A DNA stretch of 64,000 bases from Mastacembelus armatus (GCF_900324485.2 NC_046654.1:4136562-4200561); one strand, 5' to 3'. Positions 22,085 to 34,920 are shown, counted from the stretch's first letter. Numbers and translations: made by a program. The notes: generated by a model not told the origin, from the sequence alone.

Positions 22085-25000
22085 TCATGGTCTTCCTAGC
22101 ATCCTGTCAGCAGGAATCCTGTATCTCTCCACTTGGACTGTGATGCTGGAGAACCCAAACTCAGAACGCAGGAGCTGTGTTGCCTTCATGAGGATGATCT
22201 GTGTATCAGCAGCTTTCTCTGAGGACACAGACATTATTCTCAGTAATCTTCAACATACAGTACGTCATCTGCACTGCAACCTTGGCCGCCGTGCACACCC
22301 CGTGTTCTGACCACCTGTGTTGCACCTGCATGTTCTCAACACTTGCCTCATTTTAGCCACAGCTGGATGGAAACACTTTGTGCTTTTTCCTGCAGAAGCC
22401 TGAGAGTGTAATGAAACTAGTAAACTCTTGATATTTTCATTGTTCCATGTTACTAGTACGTTTTGTTTTATTTAACTAGTCCCACTATGGTTGGAACCTC
22501 ATTAGCACTGTACAGTGTCAGATAAAAGAATCCAAGATATTAAAATGTCTTAAATTAGGTAGTGTTGGAAGAAATAATAAATAAATAATCAGCCTCCTTA
22601 CCCAAAGTATCAGTAAAATGCCCCGTTACACATTAGAATCCTCTATTCAAACTCCTTCTACTAGGAAATTCTGCACCAAAATGTATTTATAATGTACCAA
22701 ATATTGTATTTCATAAGGTTATTTTATGTGATGCCTTAACCTTACATACAGTAGAATAAAAATAGAAATGACAAAAAGGTTAAGTACATGACAAATTGTC
22801 CTTCAGTAATGTATTCAAGGCAGAAAACACAACGGCTTCTTTATCATCTCTGACAGTGTATTTCCACAACCTTTTCAGAGATTAGCAGTGTTAACTGCTT
22901 TACCTGTGACAACATGAACCGAAATTAATGAGTGAGTCATGTTGAGGCTCCACATGTGCAAACTGTGAACAGCCACGACACCTTTGAGCGACAGCAGCAG
23001 CTCTTCCACAGTGCTGAAGTCTATTTCCTTAGGAGTGCCTGTAGAAAAACAAACACTGCTGCTTACACTAACTGTAGACTTTGAAAGATTGTCAACACTG
23101 GCATGGGCTTGTGTGTTTACCTTCCATCAGCATCCTGAAAACCTCCTTTGTGATTGGCACTGTTGTCCCAAGAACAAGGACTGAGAACAGGAAGGTGCAT
23201 ATTGGATCTGCAACTTTATATTCAGGCTGTGAAGAATACAGCACAACAGTCAAAAGCTGATGATCAAAAGACTTTGCTTGCAGCAAGTTTCATAAAATGA
23301 CAATATTTATTTTCTCTGCCTCACCAATTTGTATCATAATTTATGCAAAGTGTTTGCTGCTTTCTCGAGATGCGGCTTGAAGCGCCTGACAAAGTAAATA
23401 TTGTAATTGGAACTGGAGTTAAGATTGTCTGGCAAAAAATATGGTTTAGTTCAGGAGATGCCGACCCGTGTTATGTTTGTGTGAACACTGACCCAGAAGT
23501 GGATGATGGTGGCAGCCAGCAGGACCCCGACACTCTGCAGCAGATCTCCCACTACGTGGATGAAAGCCGCCTTCACGCTGGCATTGCCGTGTCCGTGTCC
23601 GTGTCCGTGGCCGTGTCCGTGCCGCTGACCCTCCCCCTCCCTCTGCAGCAGGCTGGAGGGAAACCCGTGGCTGTGGCTGTGTGAGGCACCAGACTGATGG
23701 AGGATCAGGACCATCCTAAATAAAACAGACTTTTTAAAGAGTGTCTGACCCCTGTAGACTGCACAGTAGAAGAAATAAAACTAACCCAGGAATTGAGCTG
23801 AGCCTACTCACAGGACGTTAGCCAGCACAGCACAGGCTGAGGTTATTAACATGATCTGACTGTCGATCTCGTAATCCCCATCCGTAATCCTCTGTATGGC
23901 TGATAGGACCAGCACTGCTGTCACAGCCCAGATAGACACAACTGACAGCAACATGCCCAGAATCTCTGTTTACAACAACAAATGTACAAAGTTGTTTATA
24001 CAATGTAATAGTGCAAATAATAGTTTGTTTTCTAAATTTGCGATCAGATAAATTATGAACCAGGGCCAAGTAACCACCCACAACACAATGTCAAGAACAA
24101 GCCTTTGAACCCACTCATGTCTGAGCGTCTGGAGTTGTGATGTAACTACACTAACTAACCGGAGACAGAGAGCCTACCAACACACCTATCAGCTTTAAAC
24201 ATCGCTAATTAACATGTTGTAGCTTGTTTGTTTAATCCCTACACAAAGAGAAAAGTCAAAACTGAATGTCTGTGGATTAAACAGACAAGGCTTAACATTA
24301 ACCACTAAGAGTGTGGCCTCCTTTCTACAGCTCTACAGCTCAGACCTTGTACTGTGTTCAGGGCCGTAGACTGGATGAGTCCAACAGAAAGGTCTAAATT
24401 GTGTTTTCAACTCCTTGCACTGTAATAAAGGTTACTAAATCCTCCAAATTCTCCAAATAGACAGAGGACATGACCCCAGTTCTCTCAGTAGTGGCTACAA
24501 AATCACTTGTCCAATACAGTTTTTAGGTTATTTTGATCTCACCTGCTCGATGCCATCCAAAGGTCATGGTGCGTGTTTGGGGCCTGGATGAAATCCACAG
24601 AGAGAAAATGCTGATGACGATGCTCCCAACATCAGTTAGAAGATGAGCTGCGTCTGTCATGATGGCCAGACTCTGAGCAGCGTATCCACCTGCAGAGGAG
24701 AGAAATCCTTGTGGACCACCAGTGGAAGAAGAAAGGTACATGTGTGACGACATTTATTACAGCAGACCTCTGGAAAATCACAGCAGGCTAGTTTCATTTC
24801 CCTTTGTCCTTTTCTCTCCCTCTGTGATTGTTGGACGTATTGTAAATCCATGTTCTTCACGTATGTTTACAATATATAATTGTTTCAATCTGATTGTCCA
24901 AACTCTAAATCTGTTACACTGATCCATTCTGCACACACAGCATCTATTGCTTATCCTAAATAGTTTTCCTTCCCGTTAAAGGCCTTTTGTGGGTGTTTTC

Positions 25001-25570
25001 CAGTACAGTAGTTTAATTATAGTCAAATATAACAACTCAGTACTAAGACATTATATGTTCCATATCCAGCTTTAAGCTGAGAGTGTGGCACTGCATTATA
25101 ATCTAGTGTTCATTGTTTTTATTTCAAACTGGAACATCCTGAATTTAAAACATTTACTTAAGTAAATGTGACTTGCACTAATACGCTGTCTAGTTGCATA
25201 ACATGACACAATTATTCGGATCTTACCAACCACCTCTCCGATCATGAACACTAGGCTGACAGTGCAGGCGATGAAAAGCTTCGTTCTGGCCAAACGCCTC
25301 AAGCTACTGTCCGTCCCGGAGGTCGCGTTTGTCTCCTGGCAGAGCTGCTCAGGCTCAGGTGGCCACAGACCATCCACGCTGGAACCACCATCACTGAACT
25401 CAGAGTATTTTTCCTCTGGAGAACTTGTCCTGAAAGACAGACCACGGGTTTTCCTGTGTAGATGTGCTGAGTTTGTGCATATTTGTGAAAAGAATATTGA
25501 CATACCAGCTGACAGGATCCAAATGAGTCTCAATCAGAGGTTGTTTCTCTGAACCTGTTGATAACTCCAT
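22085..25570 (-). CDS. slc30a3: Vesicular zinc transporter of the ZnT2/3/8 group, best fit ZnT3, 8 exons
   Basis: Cation-diffusion-facilitator Zn2+/H+ exchanger that loads zinc into vesicles. Exons on the minus strand: 25506-25570, 25227-25429, 24543-24689, 23812-23965, 23493-23715, 23121-23226, 22904-23038, 22085-22218; total 388 residues, the same as I recall for human ZnT3. Zinc-site HxxxD motifs occur in TM2 (DAAHLLTD) and TM5 (HVVGD). The cytosolic loop between TM4 and TM5 is His-rich, with HSHSHG and then a run of His-Gly pairs. ZnT3 is favoured by [15 protein letters not shown], by [11 protein letters not shown] in the C-terminal domain and by having dnajc5g next door, as in human 2p23. 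ZnT2 remains possible. The start at 25570 is the only in-frame ATG ahead of the first donor. Confidence 0.85.
23588..23622. repeat. Hexanucleotide tandem repeat inside the slc30a3 coding exon
   Basis: Imperfect copies of cgtgtc on the + strand encode alternating His-Gly on the minus strand in the zinc-binding loop. Replication slippage here would change loop length by whole His-Gly pairs without shifting frame. Confidence 0.8.
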
Positions 25571-26270
25571 ATGCACAAGCCAGGAACTCTACTCTGTACT
25601 AACTAGTTTTAAAGTGTAGCTCCGCACTTTTCCACCTGCTCTTTAACATGTGTTATCTGTCAGGGGTGGAGCACAACAGGAGCCAATGACAGATTACTGA
25701 GCTCACTGGTGCTGATCACTCACATCCACTGTTAACAATTACAAGACAATTTCTTGACATTTCCATTTTAACTCAAGTTTATTTGATCCAAAAAAGTTTG
25801 TAAACATGTAAAACACCCAGGAATGTTCACAAAACCATACAAATTTTGCTTTTTAATATATGATTGAAAAGTTCTTATTTAAAGAAAAAAAAATCCATTG
25901 TAATGCCACTAAAATGTAGTAAGGCACTTTTGAAGTTTGTCATGTATATCTTCTGTTATGCATAAGTACACAAAACTGACTTTTAAACACATCTCTGGGT
26001 TTGTTTACACTATATAAATACACTTCCTGGCTGATGTGCCTCCTGATGTCCAAGAAAAACAGATCAAATGCTATAAAATGATGCACAAATATCTTTAAAA
26101 TCAGTCCCAATGAAGCACAAACCACAATTTAATAGAAACATGATAAGAGATGACTTAATTTAAGGCTTTGTCTCAATATACACTCAATCTGTCATAGAAG
26201 TTCCCAGCATAAATACACAGAATTTACACAAAAACATGATTCCTGTATTTATTATAATGCTGCAGTGTCA
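25571..26270. other. Intergenic spacer upstream of slc30a3
   Basis: AT-rich DNA between the slc30a3 start and the candidate small gene. No CpG island is obvious for slc30a3, and I recognise no repeat or coding segment. Confidence 0.4.
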
Positions 26271-26358
26271 CTGTATCTACAGGCTGGAAATCATCTCACA
26301 CAACTCAGAGAAAACCTCATCTCAGCTGGATCACACCAGGTCAAAGACAGAAACCAAA

Positions 26359-27849
26359 ATGAACACGGTAAGTTGTTTTGTTTTCTCAAGCAATTAAAAT
26401 ATTGTTTGTTCTTCTGAGATAATGTTCAGGTATTTTGTGCGATCATTGTGACTACTTATTAAATAATACGCCATTTGTTTTTGTTTTTTTTAGCTCACAA
26501 ACAGCAAACTAATCAACACTACCACTAGTCTCTGTAAGACAGTACTTTCTTTTGAGCTTTAATATAATAAGCACAGAGTAATGCTGCCTTTCTTATATTT
26601 GTCTTTTTAATTAGGCTGTGATGGAACAATCACTGGATATAACAGAGCTAAGCTAATTGTGTCCTGGCTCCACCTCCATAACCAAATGGAAGGTTTGTGT
26701 CATATTAGTTACTGTGACGACCTATTTCTGACTTGTATACAGTGTTAGTGTCAATAGTGTTAACTGGATTTTTGTGAAAGCTATTGTGACAACTCAAGTC
26801 AAACCAAATCATAATTACAAAATTTGTACTGTTGTAATAATGTGAATGTGCCTGAAAACCAAACATGGACGTCTCACATCAGTCCAAGTGTTTTGATAAA
26901 GGCAATTAAACCCAGCTTCACGAATTTTCACTTTGCAATGGAACTATTGTCTTTAGTTTCCCAGTGATGTGATGTGCTGTCACTAACATGGGAATTTTTC
27001 ACATCCCCCACATATGACATGAACACAGTGACCAACAGATTTTAGACTGTTGTCGAAATTAAATTAGTCTTTCAATGTGGGGCAGCCTTATAATAATTCT
27101 CACTGGGTACAAACATGCAGCATCAGACACTGCTAAGGTCTGAACCCAGTCTGACATACACAGTGTGTAGTTACAACATACTGTACACAGTGTGGAATCT
27201 GGGTGGAAATCTGCATCATTCATTTACCTTGTTTCTGTGATATGTTTCTATGTGCGCATGACTGAACTCCTAAGCATCAAAGTGGTTGGCATCTATCTTA
27301 AAAAAAAAAAAAAAAAAAACAACAACAAAAAAAAAAAAAAAACAGGAATTGGCTTATTTAAAACATAGCAAAACATTTGTGACCCGTGAGCCCAGATGTT
27401 CTCACAGCAATGTGGCAACTTTAGGAGTTTAAATCCGAACGTAGATTTTTAAGGTGCACATGAAAAGCAGTTGTTCCAGAGCTTTGATCGGCACGTCTTG
27501 TCATCTGTCGCTGCAGTTCAAATATTGCCCAATATCCAAAAAAGGAAATAGGGAAATAAATATAACTTTGGATCAAAGACAAATCCATTGGTATGGCACA
27601 ATCCAATGGCACAATCAAATCATTGCTTGATTCATGTAAACAAACATGCGTCTGAGATGAATATTTTCTACAAGTCAGCCAGTCTCTGAGGAAAACATAT
27701 GCATTCAAACACAGAAACTGTATTTAAATTCATAGTCAGTCTTTATAAATAAATGATTAATACAGCTACTGATGACCACCCAGTTTTTTTTGACAGTCCA
27801 GAAGATGAAGCTGTCAGGACGGCCACAGCTCGACTCATTTGTCAGCTGA
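26359..27849 (+). CDS. Candidate small spliced gene of unknown function, about 58 residues
   Basis: Not recognised. Four segments fit together by splice signals and phase: 26359-26367 (ATG AAC ACG then gtaagt), 26494-26533 (gtaaga), 26615-26692 (gtttgt) and 27797-27849 ending in TGA. Acceptors follow clear pyrimidine tracts (for example ttgttttttttag and gtctttttaattag). The product would include CDGTITGYNRAKLIVSW and end in [11 protein letters not shown]; it has no signal peptide or known motif that I see. The last exon overlaps the dnajc5g stop codon in antisense. A noncoding spliced transcript, or chance signals, are the alternatives. Confidence 0.3.
27301..27344. repeat. Poly-A rich simple repeat
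   Basis: Two A-runs separated by caacaac, in the last intron of the candidate small gene. Possibly the tail of an old retroposed sequence, but no body is recognisable. Confidence 0.8.
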
Positions 27850-30550
27850 GGCCCCGTTGGTTGCATGAGGCTGAATCACAATCGGAGCAGTCTCACCTGT
27901 AAATGTGACAAACAGTGTATTTTTAATGACAACCACAGTTTCCGTGCTTTTATTTATCAGGCAGCAGCTGTTTGTTTCAAAGACAGAAAGAATTAGGTGG
28001 CAACCGATGAGTCGATAATGTAATCTAATAATTTATTATTTCAATTGGTCAACCAAGCAAAAAAGCCAAATCTCTGTTTTATATCATTATATCATCAAAG
28101 ATGATTATATGTCATATTAGGAGGCCAGACAACAGAACAAATGATTCAAATAAAGTGAACATAGGAAATACACAGCACGAAATGCCTTGAATTAATACTA
28201 ACTGCAACTTTAAAACATTTTTGCTCTTTAGTAGCGTGCACAAAAAGCAGCGCATCACTCACCATCAGTGGTTCTCAAACTTTTTTACACTTTAACATCA
28301 AGTAACTGGTGCTTCAAAAGGGTGGAAATGTGGTTTACAACAGAAACGTGAAGATTAGAAAATTTGTGTTATTAGTTTCTTTGCATGATTAATCTTTGTG
28401 TTACTTCTCTGGAATTCATGTAGGATCCTGTCTCCCAGATTGAGAATCACTGATATGGATCTTTAGCTGTTATTTCCTCTATGATCAGTGCTAATAACAT
28501 GATCCACAGTGACAAGTGACAGCAAAGGTATAAATGGACAAAGCACCTCAGGTTACTTTGCTACATCTTTAGAAGGAGGGCGTTGTTAAACAGATAGCAT
28601 AGCCAAGTAAAATGTTAGTATGTGATTAGGTAACAACACAGTCCACGCCCAGGGCCAACACTGTTAGAAGCTGCCGCAACACGAAACAGCACATGACTCT
28701 GCCATATAAATTGAGCAGCAGAGAACAGGTGAACATTACCTGAAGAGCTCATAACTTTACCTGGTTTGTCATTGGCAGCACTAGGGCTTGGTTGAATAAT
28801 TATTACATGGTCTCCTGCTGTGAAACAGAATTGAATACTGAGCAAACACCAAACTACCAGAACAACTTGAGTTGTTGTCATGGCTACAGAGTGGGAGGAC
28901 ACTTTCCAGAGTATCAACAAATACAGGCGCCAAGATTTGGGTGTGATATAAACAAAAAGTTTGGTTTTTTTTTTGGGAAATAGGTTTGCTCTCTTGTTAA
29001 GTTAGCTTAGCTTGGCAGAAAGTTTGGAAACAAGGGGAACAACTAGCCTGGTTCTTAAAATGGCAGCAGAAATCTACCTACCAGAACCTCTAGAACTCAA
29101 CAAATCAATATTTTTTTTTCTTGTTTGTTTCATCTGTACAAAACTAAAGTGAAAAATGAGGTTTGGCTATGTATTGCTGTTATTTCCTGCTATAACCTAC
29201 CTGCCGCTGGTTCCAAATATTAATTTACTGCTATATTCATTTATGACATATCAATCTTCAGTTCTCTCTCTGAGAATAAATGTTTTCTAAAGATGCTGAA
29301 ATGCTTTGATTTGATTTATGCTGTATTAATACTAAACTGGGTTCATGAACATGTCGTGCAGTTTACAGATGTATCTCAGTGCAGGATTTTTGAGTTCTGT
29401 TCTCAAATAGGTTTTTCAGTGACGTGAAGCCACAGATGAGGTGATAACTGACTAAACCAAGCTTTTAGTTTCTGTTTTACTTTTACATGCAATCTGCATA
29501 ATGACATCAACTCTACAATGTAATGTGATTTTCCTGACATTGTGCTGCAGGAAGACAGATTTTTTCCTGTACAAGCTAAGGTCAATCCAAAAGTCCCTCA
29601 CCTGTATCCTGTTCTCTGATCTCTGCCTCCAGGTCCTCAGGGTCCACATAATCAAAATGTTGACTATCTTCTGGAGACTTGCACTTCCCACAGCAGAAGC
29701 AGCAACAGCAGAAACAGCAGCAGCAGGTGAAAATACTGCAGCACACCACAAGTGCCTAAACACAAAGCAAAAGAATCTCATTATATATGAACTTTTTGTA
29801 TCACAGCTCTCACTTTGCCCACACAAACTACTTTAAGGATGATTTTTTTTTTTTTTTTAAGGAGACAGAAACAAAGCTCTGCCTAAAATCAACATAGAAA
29901 TTCTACAATATCAAAACAGCTCTAGATATCTGCTGTGCTTACTGGCTTTTGAAAACACATTCAATGCCTCTCACCTTGAACCAGCACTTGGACATGAGGA
30001 AGTAGTATTTGACGCTTTCATCCCCAAACTGCTCTGCAATGTAAAGGCCCATAGATCCGTACTCGTCATAGATTTTCCGTTTGTTCTCATCGCTGAGGAT
30101 GGAGTTTGCATTGTTGATCTCCTTGAATTTCTCAGCAGCTTCTGGATTGTCTGGGTTCTTATCAGGGTGATGTCTCAAAGCCAGTTTCCTGCAAATAAAT
30201 GGGTCAGAGTTTGAACATGTAGACATGTTTGAAGATACTATCTACAATATTATGTTGTATAAACTGGGATAAAACATGATTATTATCCGATATTGGTTTT
30301 TCATCAGAAATAATGTACATGAGGTCAGTCTGTAACTTACTTATTTTGGGCGTGTACTCTTAGTTAAACCTTTTAGTTCAGCCATACTTATAACACTGAA
30401 TTCCAATTGTTAGCTCAGGGTAAGTGTTCAAACAAACCTGTATGCCTTTTTTATGTCCTCTGCAGAGGCTCCTTTCTCCAGGCCCAAGACTTTGTACAGG
30501 CTGTCTCCAGCTGTTGACATCTTCCTCTGAGGTCTGTGTGGGTCCTCCAT
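27835..30550 (-). CDS. dnajc5g: Cysteine-string protein, DnaJ homolog subfamily C member 5 gamma, 4 exons plus a cassette exon
   Basis: J-domain co-chaperone that works with Hsc70 and is anchored to vesicle membranes by palmitoylated cysteines. Exons on the minus strand: 30438-30550, 29975-30188, 29602-29755 and 27835-27896, giving 180 residues; including 28761-28817 gives 199. The J domain has the HPD triad in [18 protein letters not shown] and the [11 protein letters not shown] end. The cysteine string ([20 protein letters not shown]) fills the third exon, followed by an acidic PEDLEAEI segment and a TAPIVIQP tail. DNAJC5G rather than DNAJC5 is suggested by [15 protein letters not shown] and ESVKYYF, and by slc30a3 as neighbour. 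The ATG at 30550 precedes a second in-frame ATG (MSTAGDSLY) that aligns better with the usual family start. Confidence 0.92.
28266..28452. mobile_element. hAT-like palindromic MITE
   Basis: Left end cagtggttctcaaac and right end ttgagaatcactg are imperfect inverted repeats; the interior is noncoding. It lies in the dnajc5g intron before the last exon. No matching 8-bp target duplication is visible. Confidence 0.5.
28761..28817 (-). CDS. dnajc5g: Symmetric 57-bp cassette exon of dnajc5g
   Basis: Encodes [19 protein letters not shown] and is bounded by a pyrimidine-rich acceptor (ttctgtttcacag) and a strong donor (gtaaag). Both ends are in phase 1, matching the flanking exons, so it can be skipped or included without frame change. 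It resembles the final exon's [20 protein letters not shown], which suggests exon duplication. Inclusion in mRNA is inferred. Confidence 0.6.
28983..29150. repeat. Dispersed fish repeat, gttagcttagcttgg type
   Basis: Contains agttagcttagcttggcag ... ggaaacaaggggaacaac, which I recognise as part of a common teleost dispersed unit. The other half of the same kind of unit appears at about 57940-58110. Class not determined. Confidence 0.4.
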
Positions 30551-32153
30551 GTTTCAAGATTTAGCTGACACACACAAACAAACACAGACAATAATGTCCT
30601 GATCGATGCAGTGGACACAGACCACAGACTGTGGGCAAACTAGTACAAATACCTGTAATGGCTTCGGTGAGGAAGTAAAGAAATCACAAAAAACCTTAAA
30701 GTTAAAACATCCTGACAGGGCACACGACTAATAATGTACCTACAGTCTTAACCGATTACCAAAAAATACACATATAGATTTAGTTTGATTAAAATATTTA
30801 ACTTAAACCCTGCGGGGGGGAAAGCTAACGGACTTAGCTTAGCTAGCTTTAGCATGAGAAAGGCGTTAAATTTTACGTACTGATTAATCAGTGTCGCTGT
30901 TTTCGGTGGAATCATAGAGCCGAACCTCGTCCCCGAGCCGTCCTAAAATCTGTCCCCCTCAGGGAAACCGGTCCACGGCTTGGTCTGTTTAAACTTCTCC
31001 CGTCATGACCGGAGGAAAGTTCAGAGGCGCCGCAGAGAACCAGGAAGTCAGGAATGTCAATAAAGTTTCAGAAAAAAATCGTCATCTTTTTTTTAAAACA
31101 ACTTTATTGGTATAATCGACAACTAGCATGTAGACGACGACCAATACATTCAATAGAACTAAAAGACAGTAATTACATTAGCAAATACCAATAAAATCTA
31201 AAACGTTAGTAATATAATAAAATTGATACATGGGGACATTATTAAGTTCACTGAAAACAAAGCTTCATAATTGATTAATTTAATTAATTCTACTAAGATT
31301 TTTACATCATTTTACGACTTTCTAAATCTACAACTAACTGGTATAAATTAATTTTACGTGTACTTACTGGAAACATTTGGAAATGACGAGGGAATCAATT
31401 AGAAAATGTTGGTGCGTCTGTTTGCTCCAGTAGCTCGGACTTCCTCCTACAGCCCAAAGACATGTAATTTAATTAGGTCAATTGTGACTCTAATAATTGC
31501 CTGTAGGTGTGAATGTGAGTGCATGTCTGTTCTCGTGTGTCAGTCCTGTGATAGACTGAGGATCTGCCCAGGGCGTATGCCGCCCGCCTCTTGCCCAATG
31601 TGAGATGGGATTGGCTCCAGCCCCCTGTCACTCTGAACTGGACTAAGCAGAGTAAAGAATGGATGCATTTCAAATAGGAGTATGTTAATAAATAAATAGG
31701 TTAATATATTTACAATTTGTTTTATTATAGATTAATAATATATTTATACACAACTAATTGATGTGTATGACTGTTATTATAACTACTACTACTGAATCCA
31801 TGTTTTGTTGATTTTGTTAAACAAATAAAAAGTACAACCTTGTAGGTAACACAAAAATTAGCCTTTCTTAAAGTTAATGCATTTTTATTTCAAGACTGTA
31901 GCTCTGCGATGCTAAAATATTTTGGAGGGCTTTCACAGCCTCTCTACATCTCCAGCACGAACACAGTTCTGATGAACGATTAGCTATGGGTATTCCTGAA
32001 TGAATTACTTCTACTATGTTACAGTGGACCAAGCTGTACTGTTAATGTTATTGTGAAACATAGTTTTCAAATAACAAGCATTAGGTTGTAAATTGTAAAA
32101 CAAATCTGCATATCAGAGCAGTTACATTTCTGTAAACATGCACCTGCAGCTGT
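30551..32153. other. dnajc5g promoter and spacer to tp53i3
   Basis: A CpG-richer patch at about 30880-31060 is the likely dnajc5g promoter and first untranslated exon. The rest is AT-rich and includes the SINE-like copy at 31401-31665. No further gene is seen. Confidence 0.45.
31401..31665 (+). repeat. SINE-like fish repeat, partial copy
   Basis: Shares cctacagcccaaagacatg, the gaatgtgagtg block, cctgtgatagactg and ggctccagcccc with the near-complete copy at 61217-61557. The tRNA-like head is missing. Confidence 0.55.
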
Positions 32154-34579
32154 TCACCCCTGAGTCTCCTGATTCTGAGGAATCACATTAATAATAATCT
32201 TCCCCATGTTCTTGTTGGCTTCCATGTGCTGATGAGCCTCTGCAATGTCCTCCAGGCTGAATGTGCTGTCAATCACTGGCGTCAGGGAGGCAGCCTGGCC
32301 TGAGAAATGCGGCAACACTCTTTGTGTAAAAGCCTGTATCAGGTTCACTTTGTACTGTGAGAAGAAGCAAAGCAGGAATCAGGCTCAGGATGCAAATACA
32401 AGAGGTGTGACAACACCAACTTAACATTTGCGTCATTTTGGAAAACCAGCCATGACATTCACAGAGAAAGACATAATTGTTGCATTTCAGTTTAACATGA
32501 GTCAACATGTTCACATGCAGAGTTGAAGGAACACATCTGGTGTGTTATTTCCGCTTGGTTTAAATTCCCACCTGCAGACTGCGACAGCGGAGTGTGCTGC
32601 TGAGCAAGTGTCCTCGCTTGGACAGAAGTTTGCCAAACAGCTCTCCTTCTACAGCCCCGCCACCCATGGTGCCATACAGCACCCACCTGCCATCCGTGGC
32701 CAAGCAGCTCATATTTTGCTCCCAGTTACATCCACCAATGCAGTCAAGGATGATGTTTGCTCCCTTGCCTGTGGAGGTGCAGTGTGTTATTCTGATGAAT
32801 TGGTAGACACAGCATCTATTGTTCCAGATTAGACCCTGACCTCTGAACTCCTAGAAGCAAGATAAGGTACATTTTTCTCTACTTAAATGATTTAAAGCAA
32901 TGAAAATATATACATATATATATATATATAAAATTATTGCATGTATCATAAATTTAAAGACAAAGCTGGTGAGGTTTTATTAACACATTCAATGAAATCA
33001 ACAAATCTCATGAAAAGACCATTGTTTTTATGTAGCCTGAGTTTGCATTTGTCTGTGCCACAGAGCTCCATTGTCAAAATTATTAAAAACACAGTGAGTG
33101 ACATGTTCCTTCATTACCATGTAGTCAGCCATTTGCATTTAAATAATTAATATGGGTGTGAAGATCTAAAGGTAAAGTCAGTTTTGCTAGATCTCTGCTG
33201 TATTGTTTGACAAATCACTGTAAAACGAAGTTAAGTGCAAAAAACAACGGCAACTACTGATTTTTAGTAAAGCCCCCTGTCCTCTGAAGCTACACAATTC
33301 ACCTCCAGTAAAGTCATGAACTGCCTGTGCGAAGTTTTCCTCCCTGTAGTTAAACCCAGCTGCTGCTCCCAGTTCCTCAGCCCTCTTCAGTTTTTCTGGG
33401 CTCCCTGCAGTAACGATGGGCACGGCTCCAAACAGACGAACCAGCTGAACAGCAGCTGTTCCTACTCCACTGGCTCCAGCATGAACCAGCACCACCTCAG
33501 CCTCCTTCACCTGAGCTGTGGCAGACAGGACAGATGGCAACAAGGTACAACTTACAGTGAATTTACAGTAATACTGGCCTGTTGGTAACTGTAAAAAACT
33601 CTTTGATGAACATGAAGTTGCATTTTAACTGTTGTTCTGTTCTGATATGGTTATATGCCCCTTACATATAGTGTATGTAACATTATTCTTGCTAATATTT
33701 TTATTTTTCATACAGCACTTATTAAAACAAAGTCCCCAAATGATTGATATTAAACAATAAAGTAACAAACAGTAAAAATTAATCAATCTACAAATTGTTA
33801 ATCAAATGTAATTTTCTGTTTTACTATTAATGGCATTTCCTGACTGAAATATGACTTTTCTAAATATGTTTATTAATCTTTGATATAGTATTAGGAACAT
33901 GCTGGTTTCTGGCCTAAAATTCTATTATTTAACATTGATGATTTATTGGTTGTCTTTGCTTTTATAAGCTGCATATAAGACCCTCCCTTACTTATACTAA
34001 TTTTTGTTTTTTTTCAAAAGAATGAAATAAATAAATGAATAAATAAAGCATGGTACCTATGAAGACCAGCAGTTGAAAGGCAGTGAGCCAGACCTCTGGG
34101 ATTGCAGCAGCCTGCCAGAGTGTGAGATTAGGTGGGACAGGCATGAGAAGCTCCTCAGGCACAGCAACATATTCTGCATATCCTCCTCCCCAGAGCAAGG
34201 CCATGACCCTGTCCTCTGGCTTCCAGCCTCCTTTAACCCCTGGGCCCAGAGTATCCACAGTACCGGCCACCTCCAGGCCTATGATGTCACTCTGACCTGG
34301 AAGAGGTGGGTACAGTCCTTGTCTCTGTGGAAAACAGAAAGAAGTACTATTAGACCTGAAATTTGTCAAATAATCATTTAACCACAGAGTCATCATATTT
34401 ACAGTAGACTGTATTGTGCATGTTTGAATGAATCAGACCTGCAATATGTCTGCCCTGTTGAGGGCAGTTGCATGAACTTTAATCAGGACCTCTCCATCTT
34501 TAAGTTGAGGTCTGGGGATATTTCGCAGCAGCAAATTCTCTGGTCCTCCTGGTATGTCGACACATACTGCCTGCATCAT
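32154..34579 (-). CDS. tp53i3: Quinone oxidoreductase PIG3 (TP53I3), 5 coding exons
   Basis: NADPH-dependent quinone reductase of the zeta-crystallin/medium-chain dehydrogenase family; in mammals a p53 target in oxidative stress. Exons on the minus strand: 34439-34579, 34057-34324, 33303-33515, 32572-32768, 32154-32354; total 339 residues against about 332 in human. The GroES-like half shows [19 protein letters not shown] and [10 protein letters not shown]. The Rossmann half shows [14 protein letters not shown], the nucleotide-binding loop, and [12 protein letters not shown], then [13 protein letters not shown] and a C-terminal [15 protein letters not shown]. Two adjacent ATGs open the frame (34579 and 34576). 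The first donor (gtctga) is weak. I see no TGYCC pentanucleotide array of the kind reported in the human promoter. Confidence 0.93.
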
Positions 34580-34920
34580 TTTGTCAAAGCTAGAGCAACA
34601 CCCATCAAAGGAAGTAAAACAGGGTTAAATTTTTCTTAAAATAAATGCCTTGCTATTGTACAATTGGTGTCCCAAATGTCACAACAACAGCAGCAAGTTA
34701 AACTGAAGCAGCTTTAAAAAAGCTTTGTATTTGCTCTTATTAACCCTCACCGTCTGGTTAGTGTTTCCCAGGAAAAATCTGCCAGTGTGATGTTGCAGTG
34801 GAAAATGTGATTGGACTGAAAAAAAAAGGAGACAAAGTAGGTCATTACTATCAAGAGTGCACCAGTTCTTAAAGAGTTCTTAATACAGTGAGCGATCGCT
34901 GGGAAATGGAGTGCTCAAAG

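Noticed and set aside
29452-29836. Frames on both strands around the cysteine-string exon
   Set aside because: The true reading is the minus-strand exon 29602-29755 in the cysteine-rich frame; the others are shadows.
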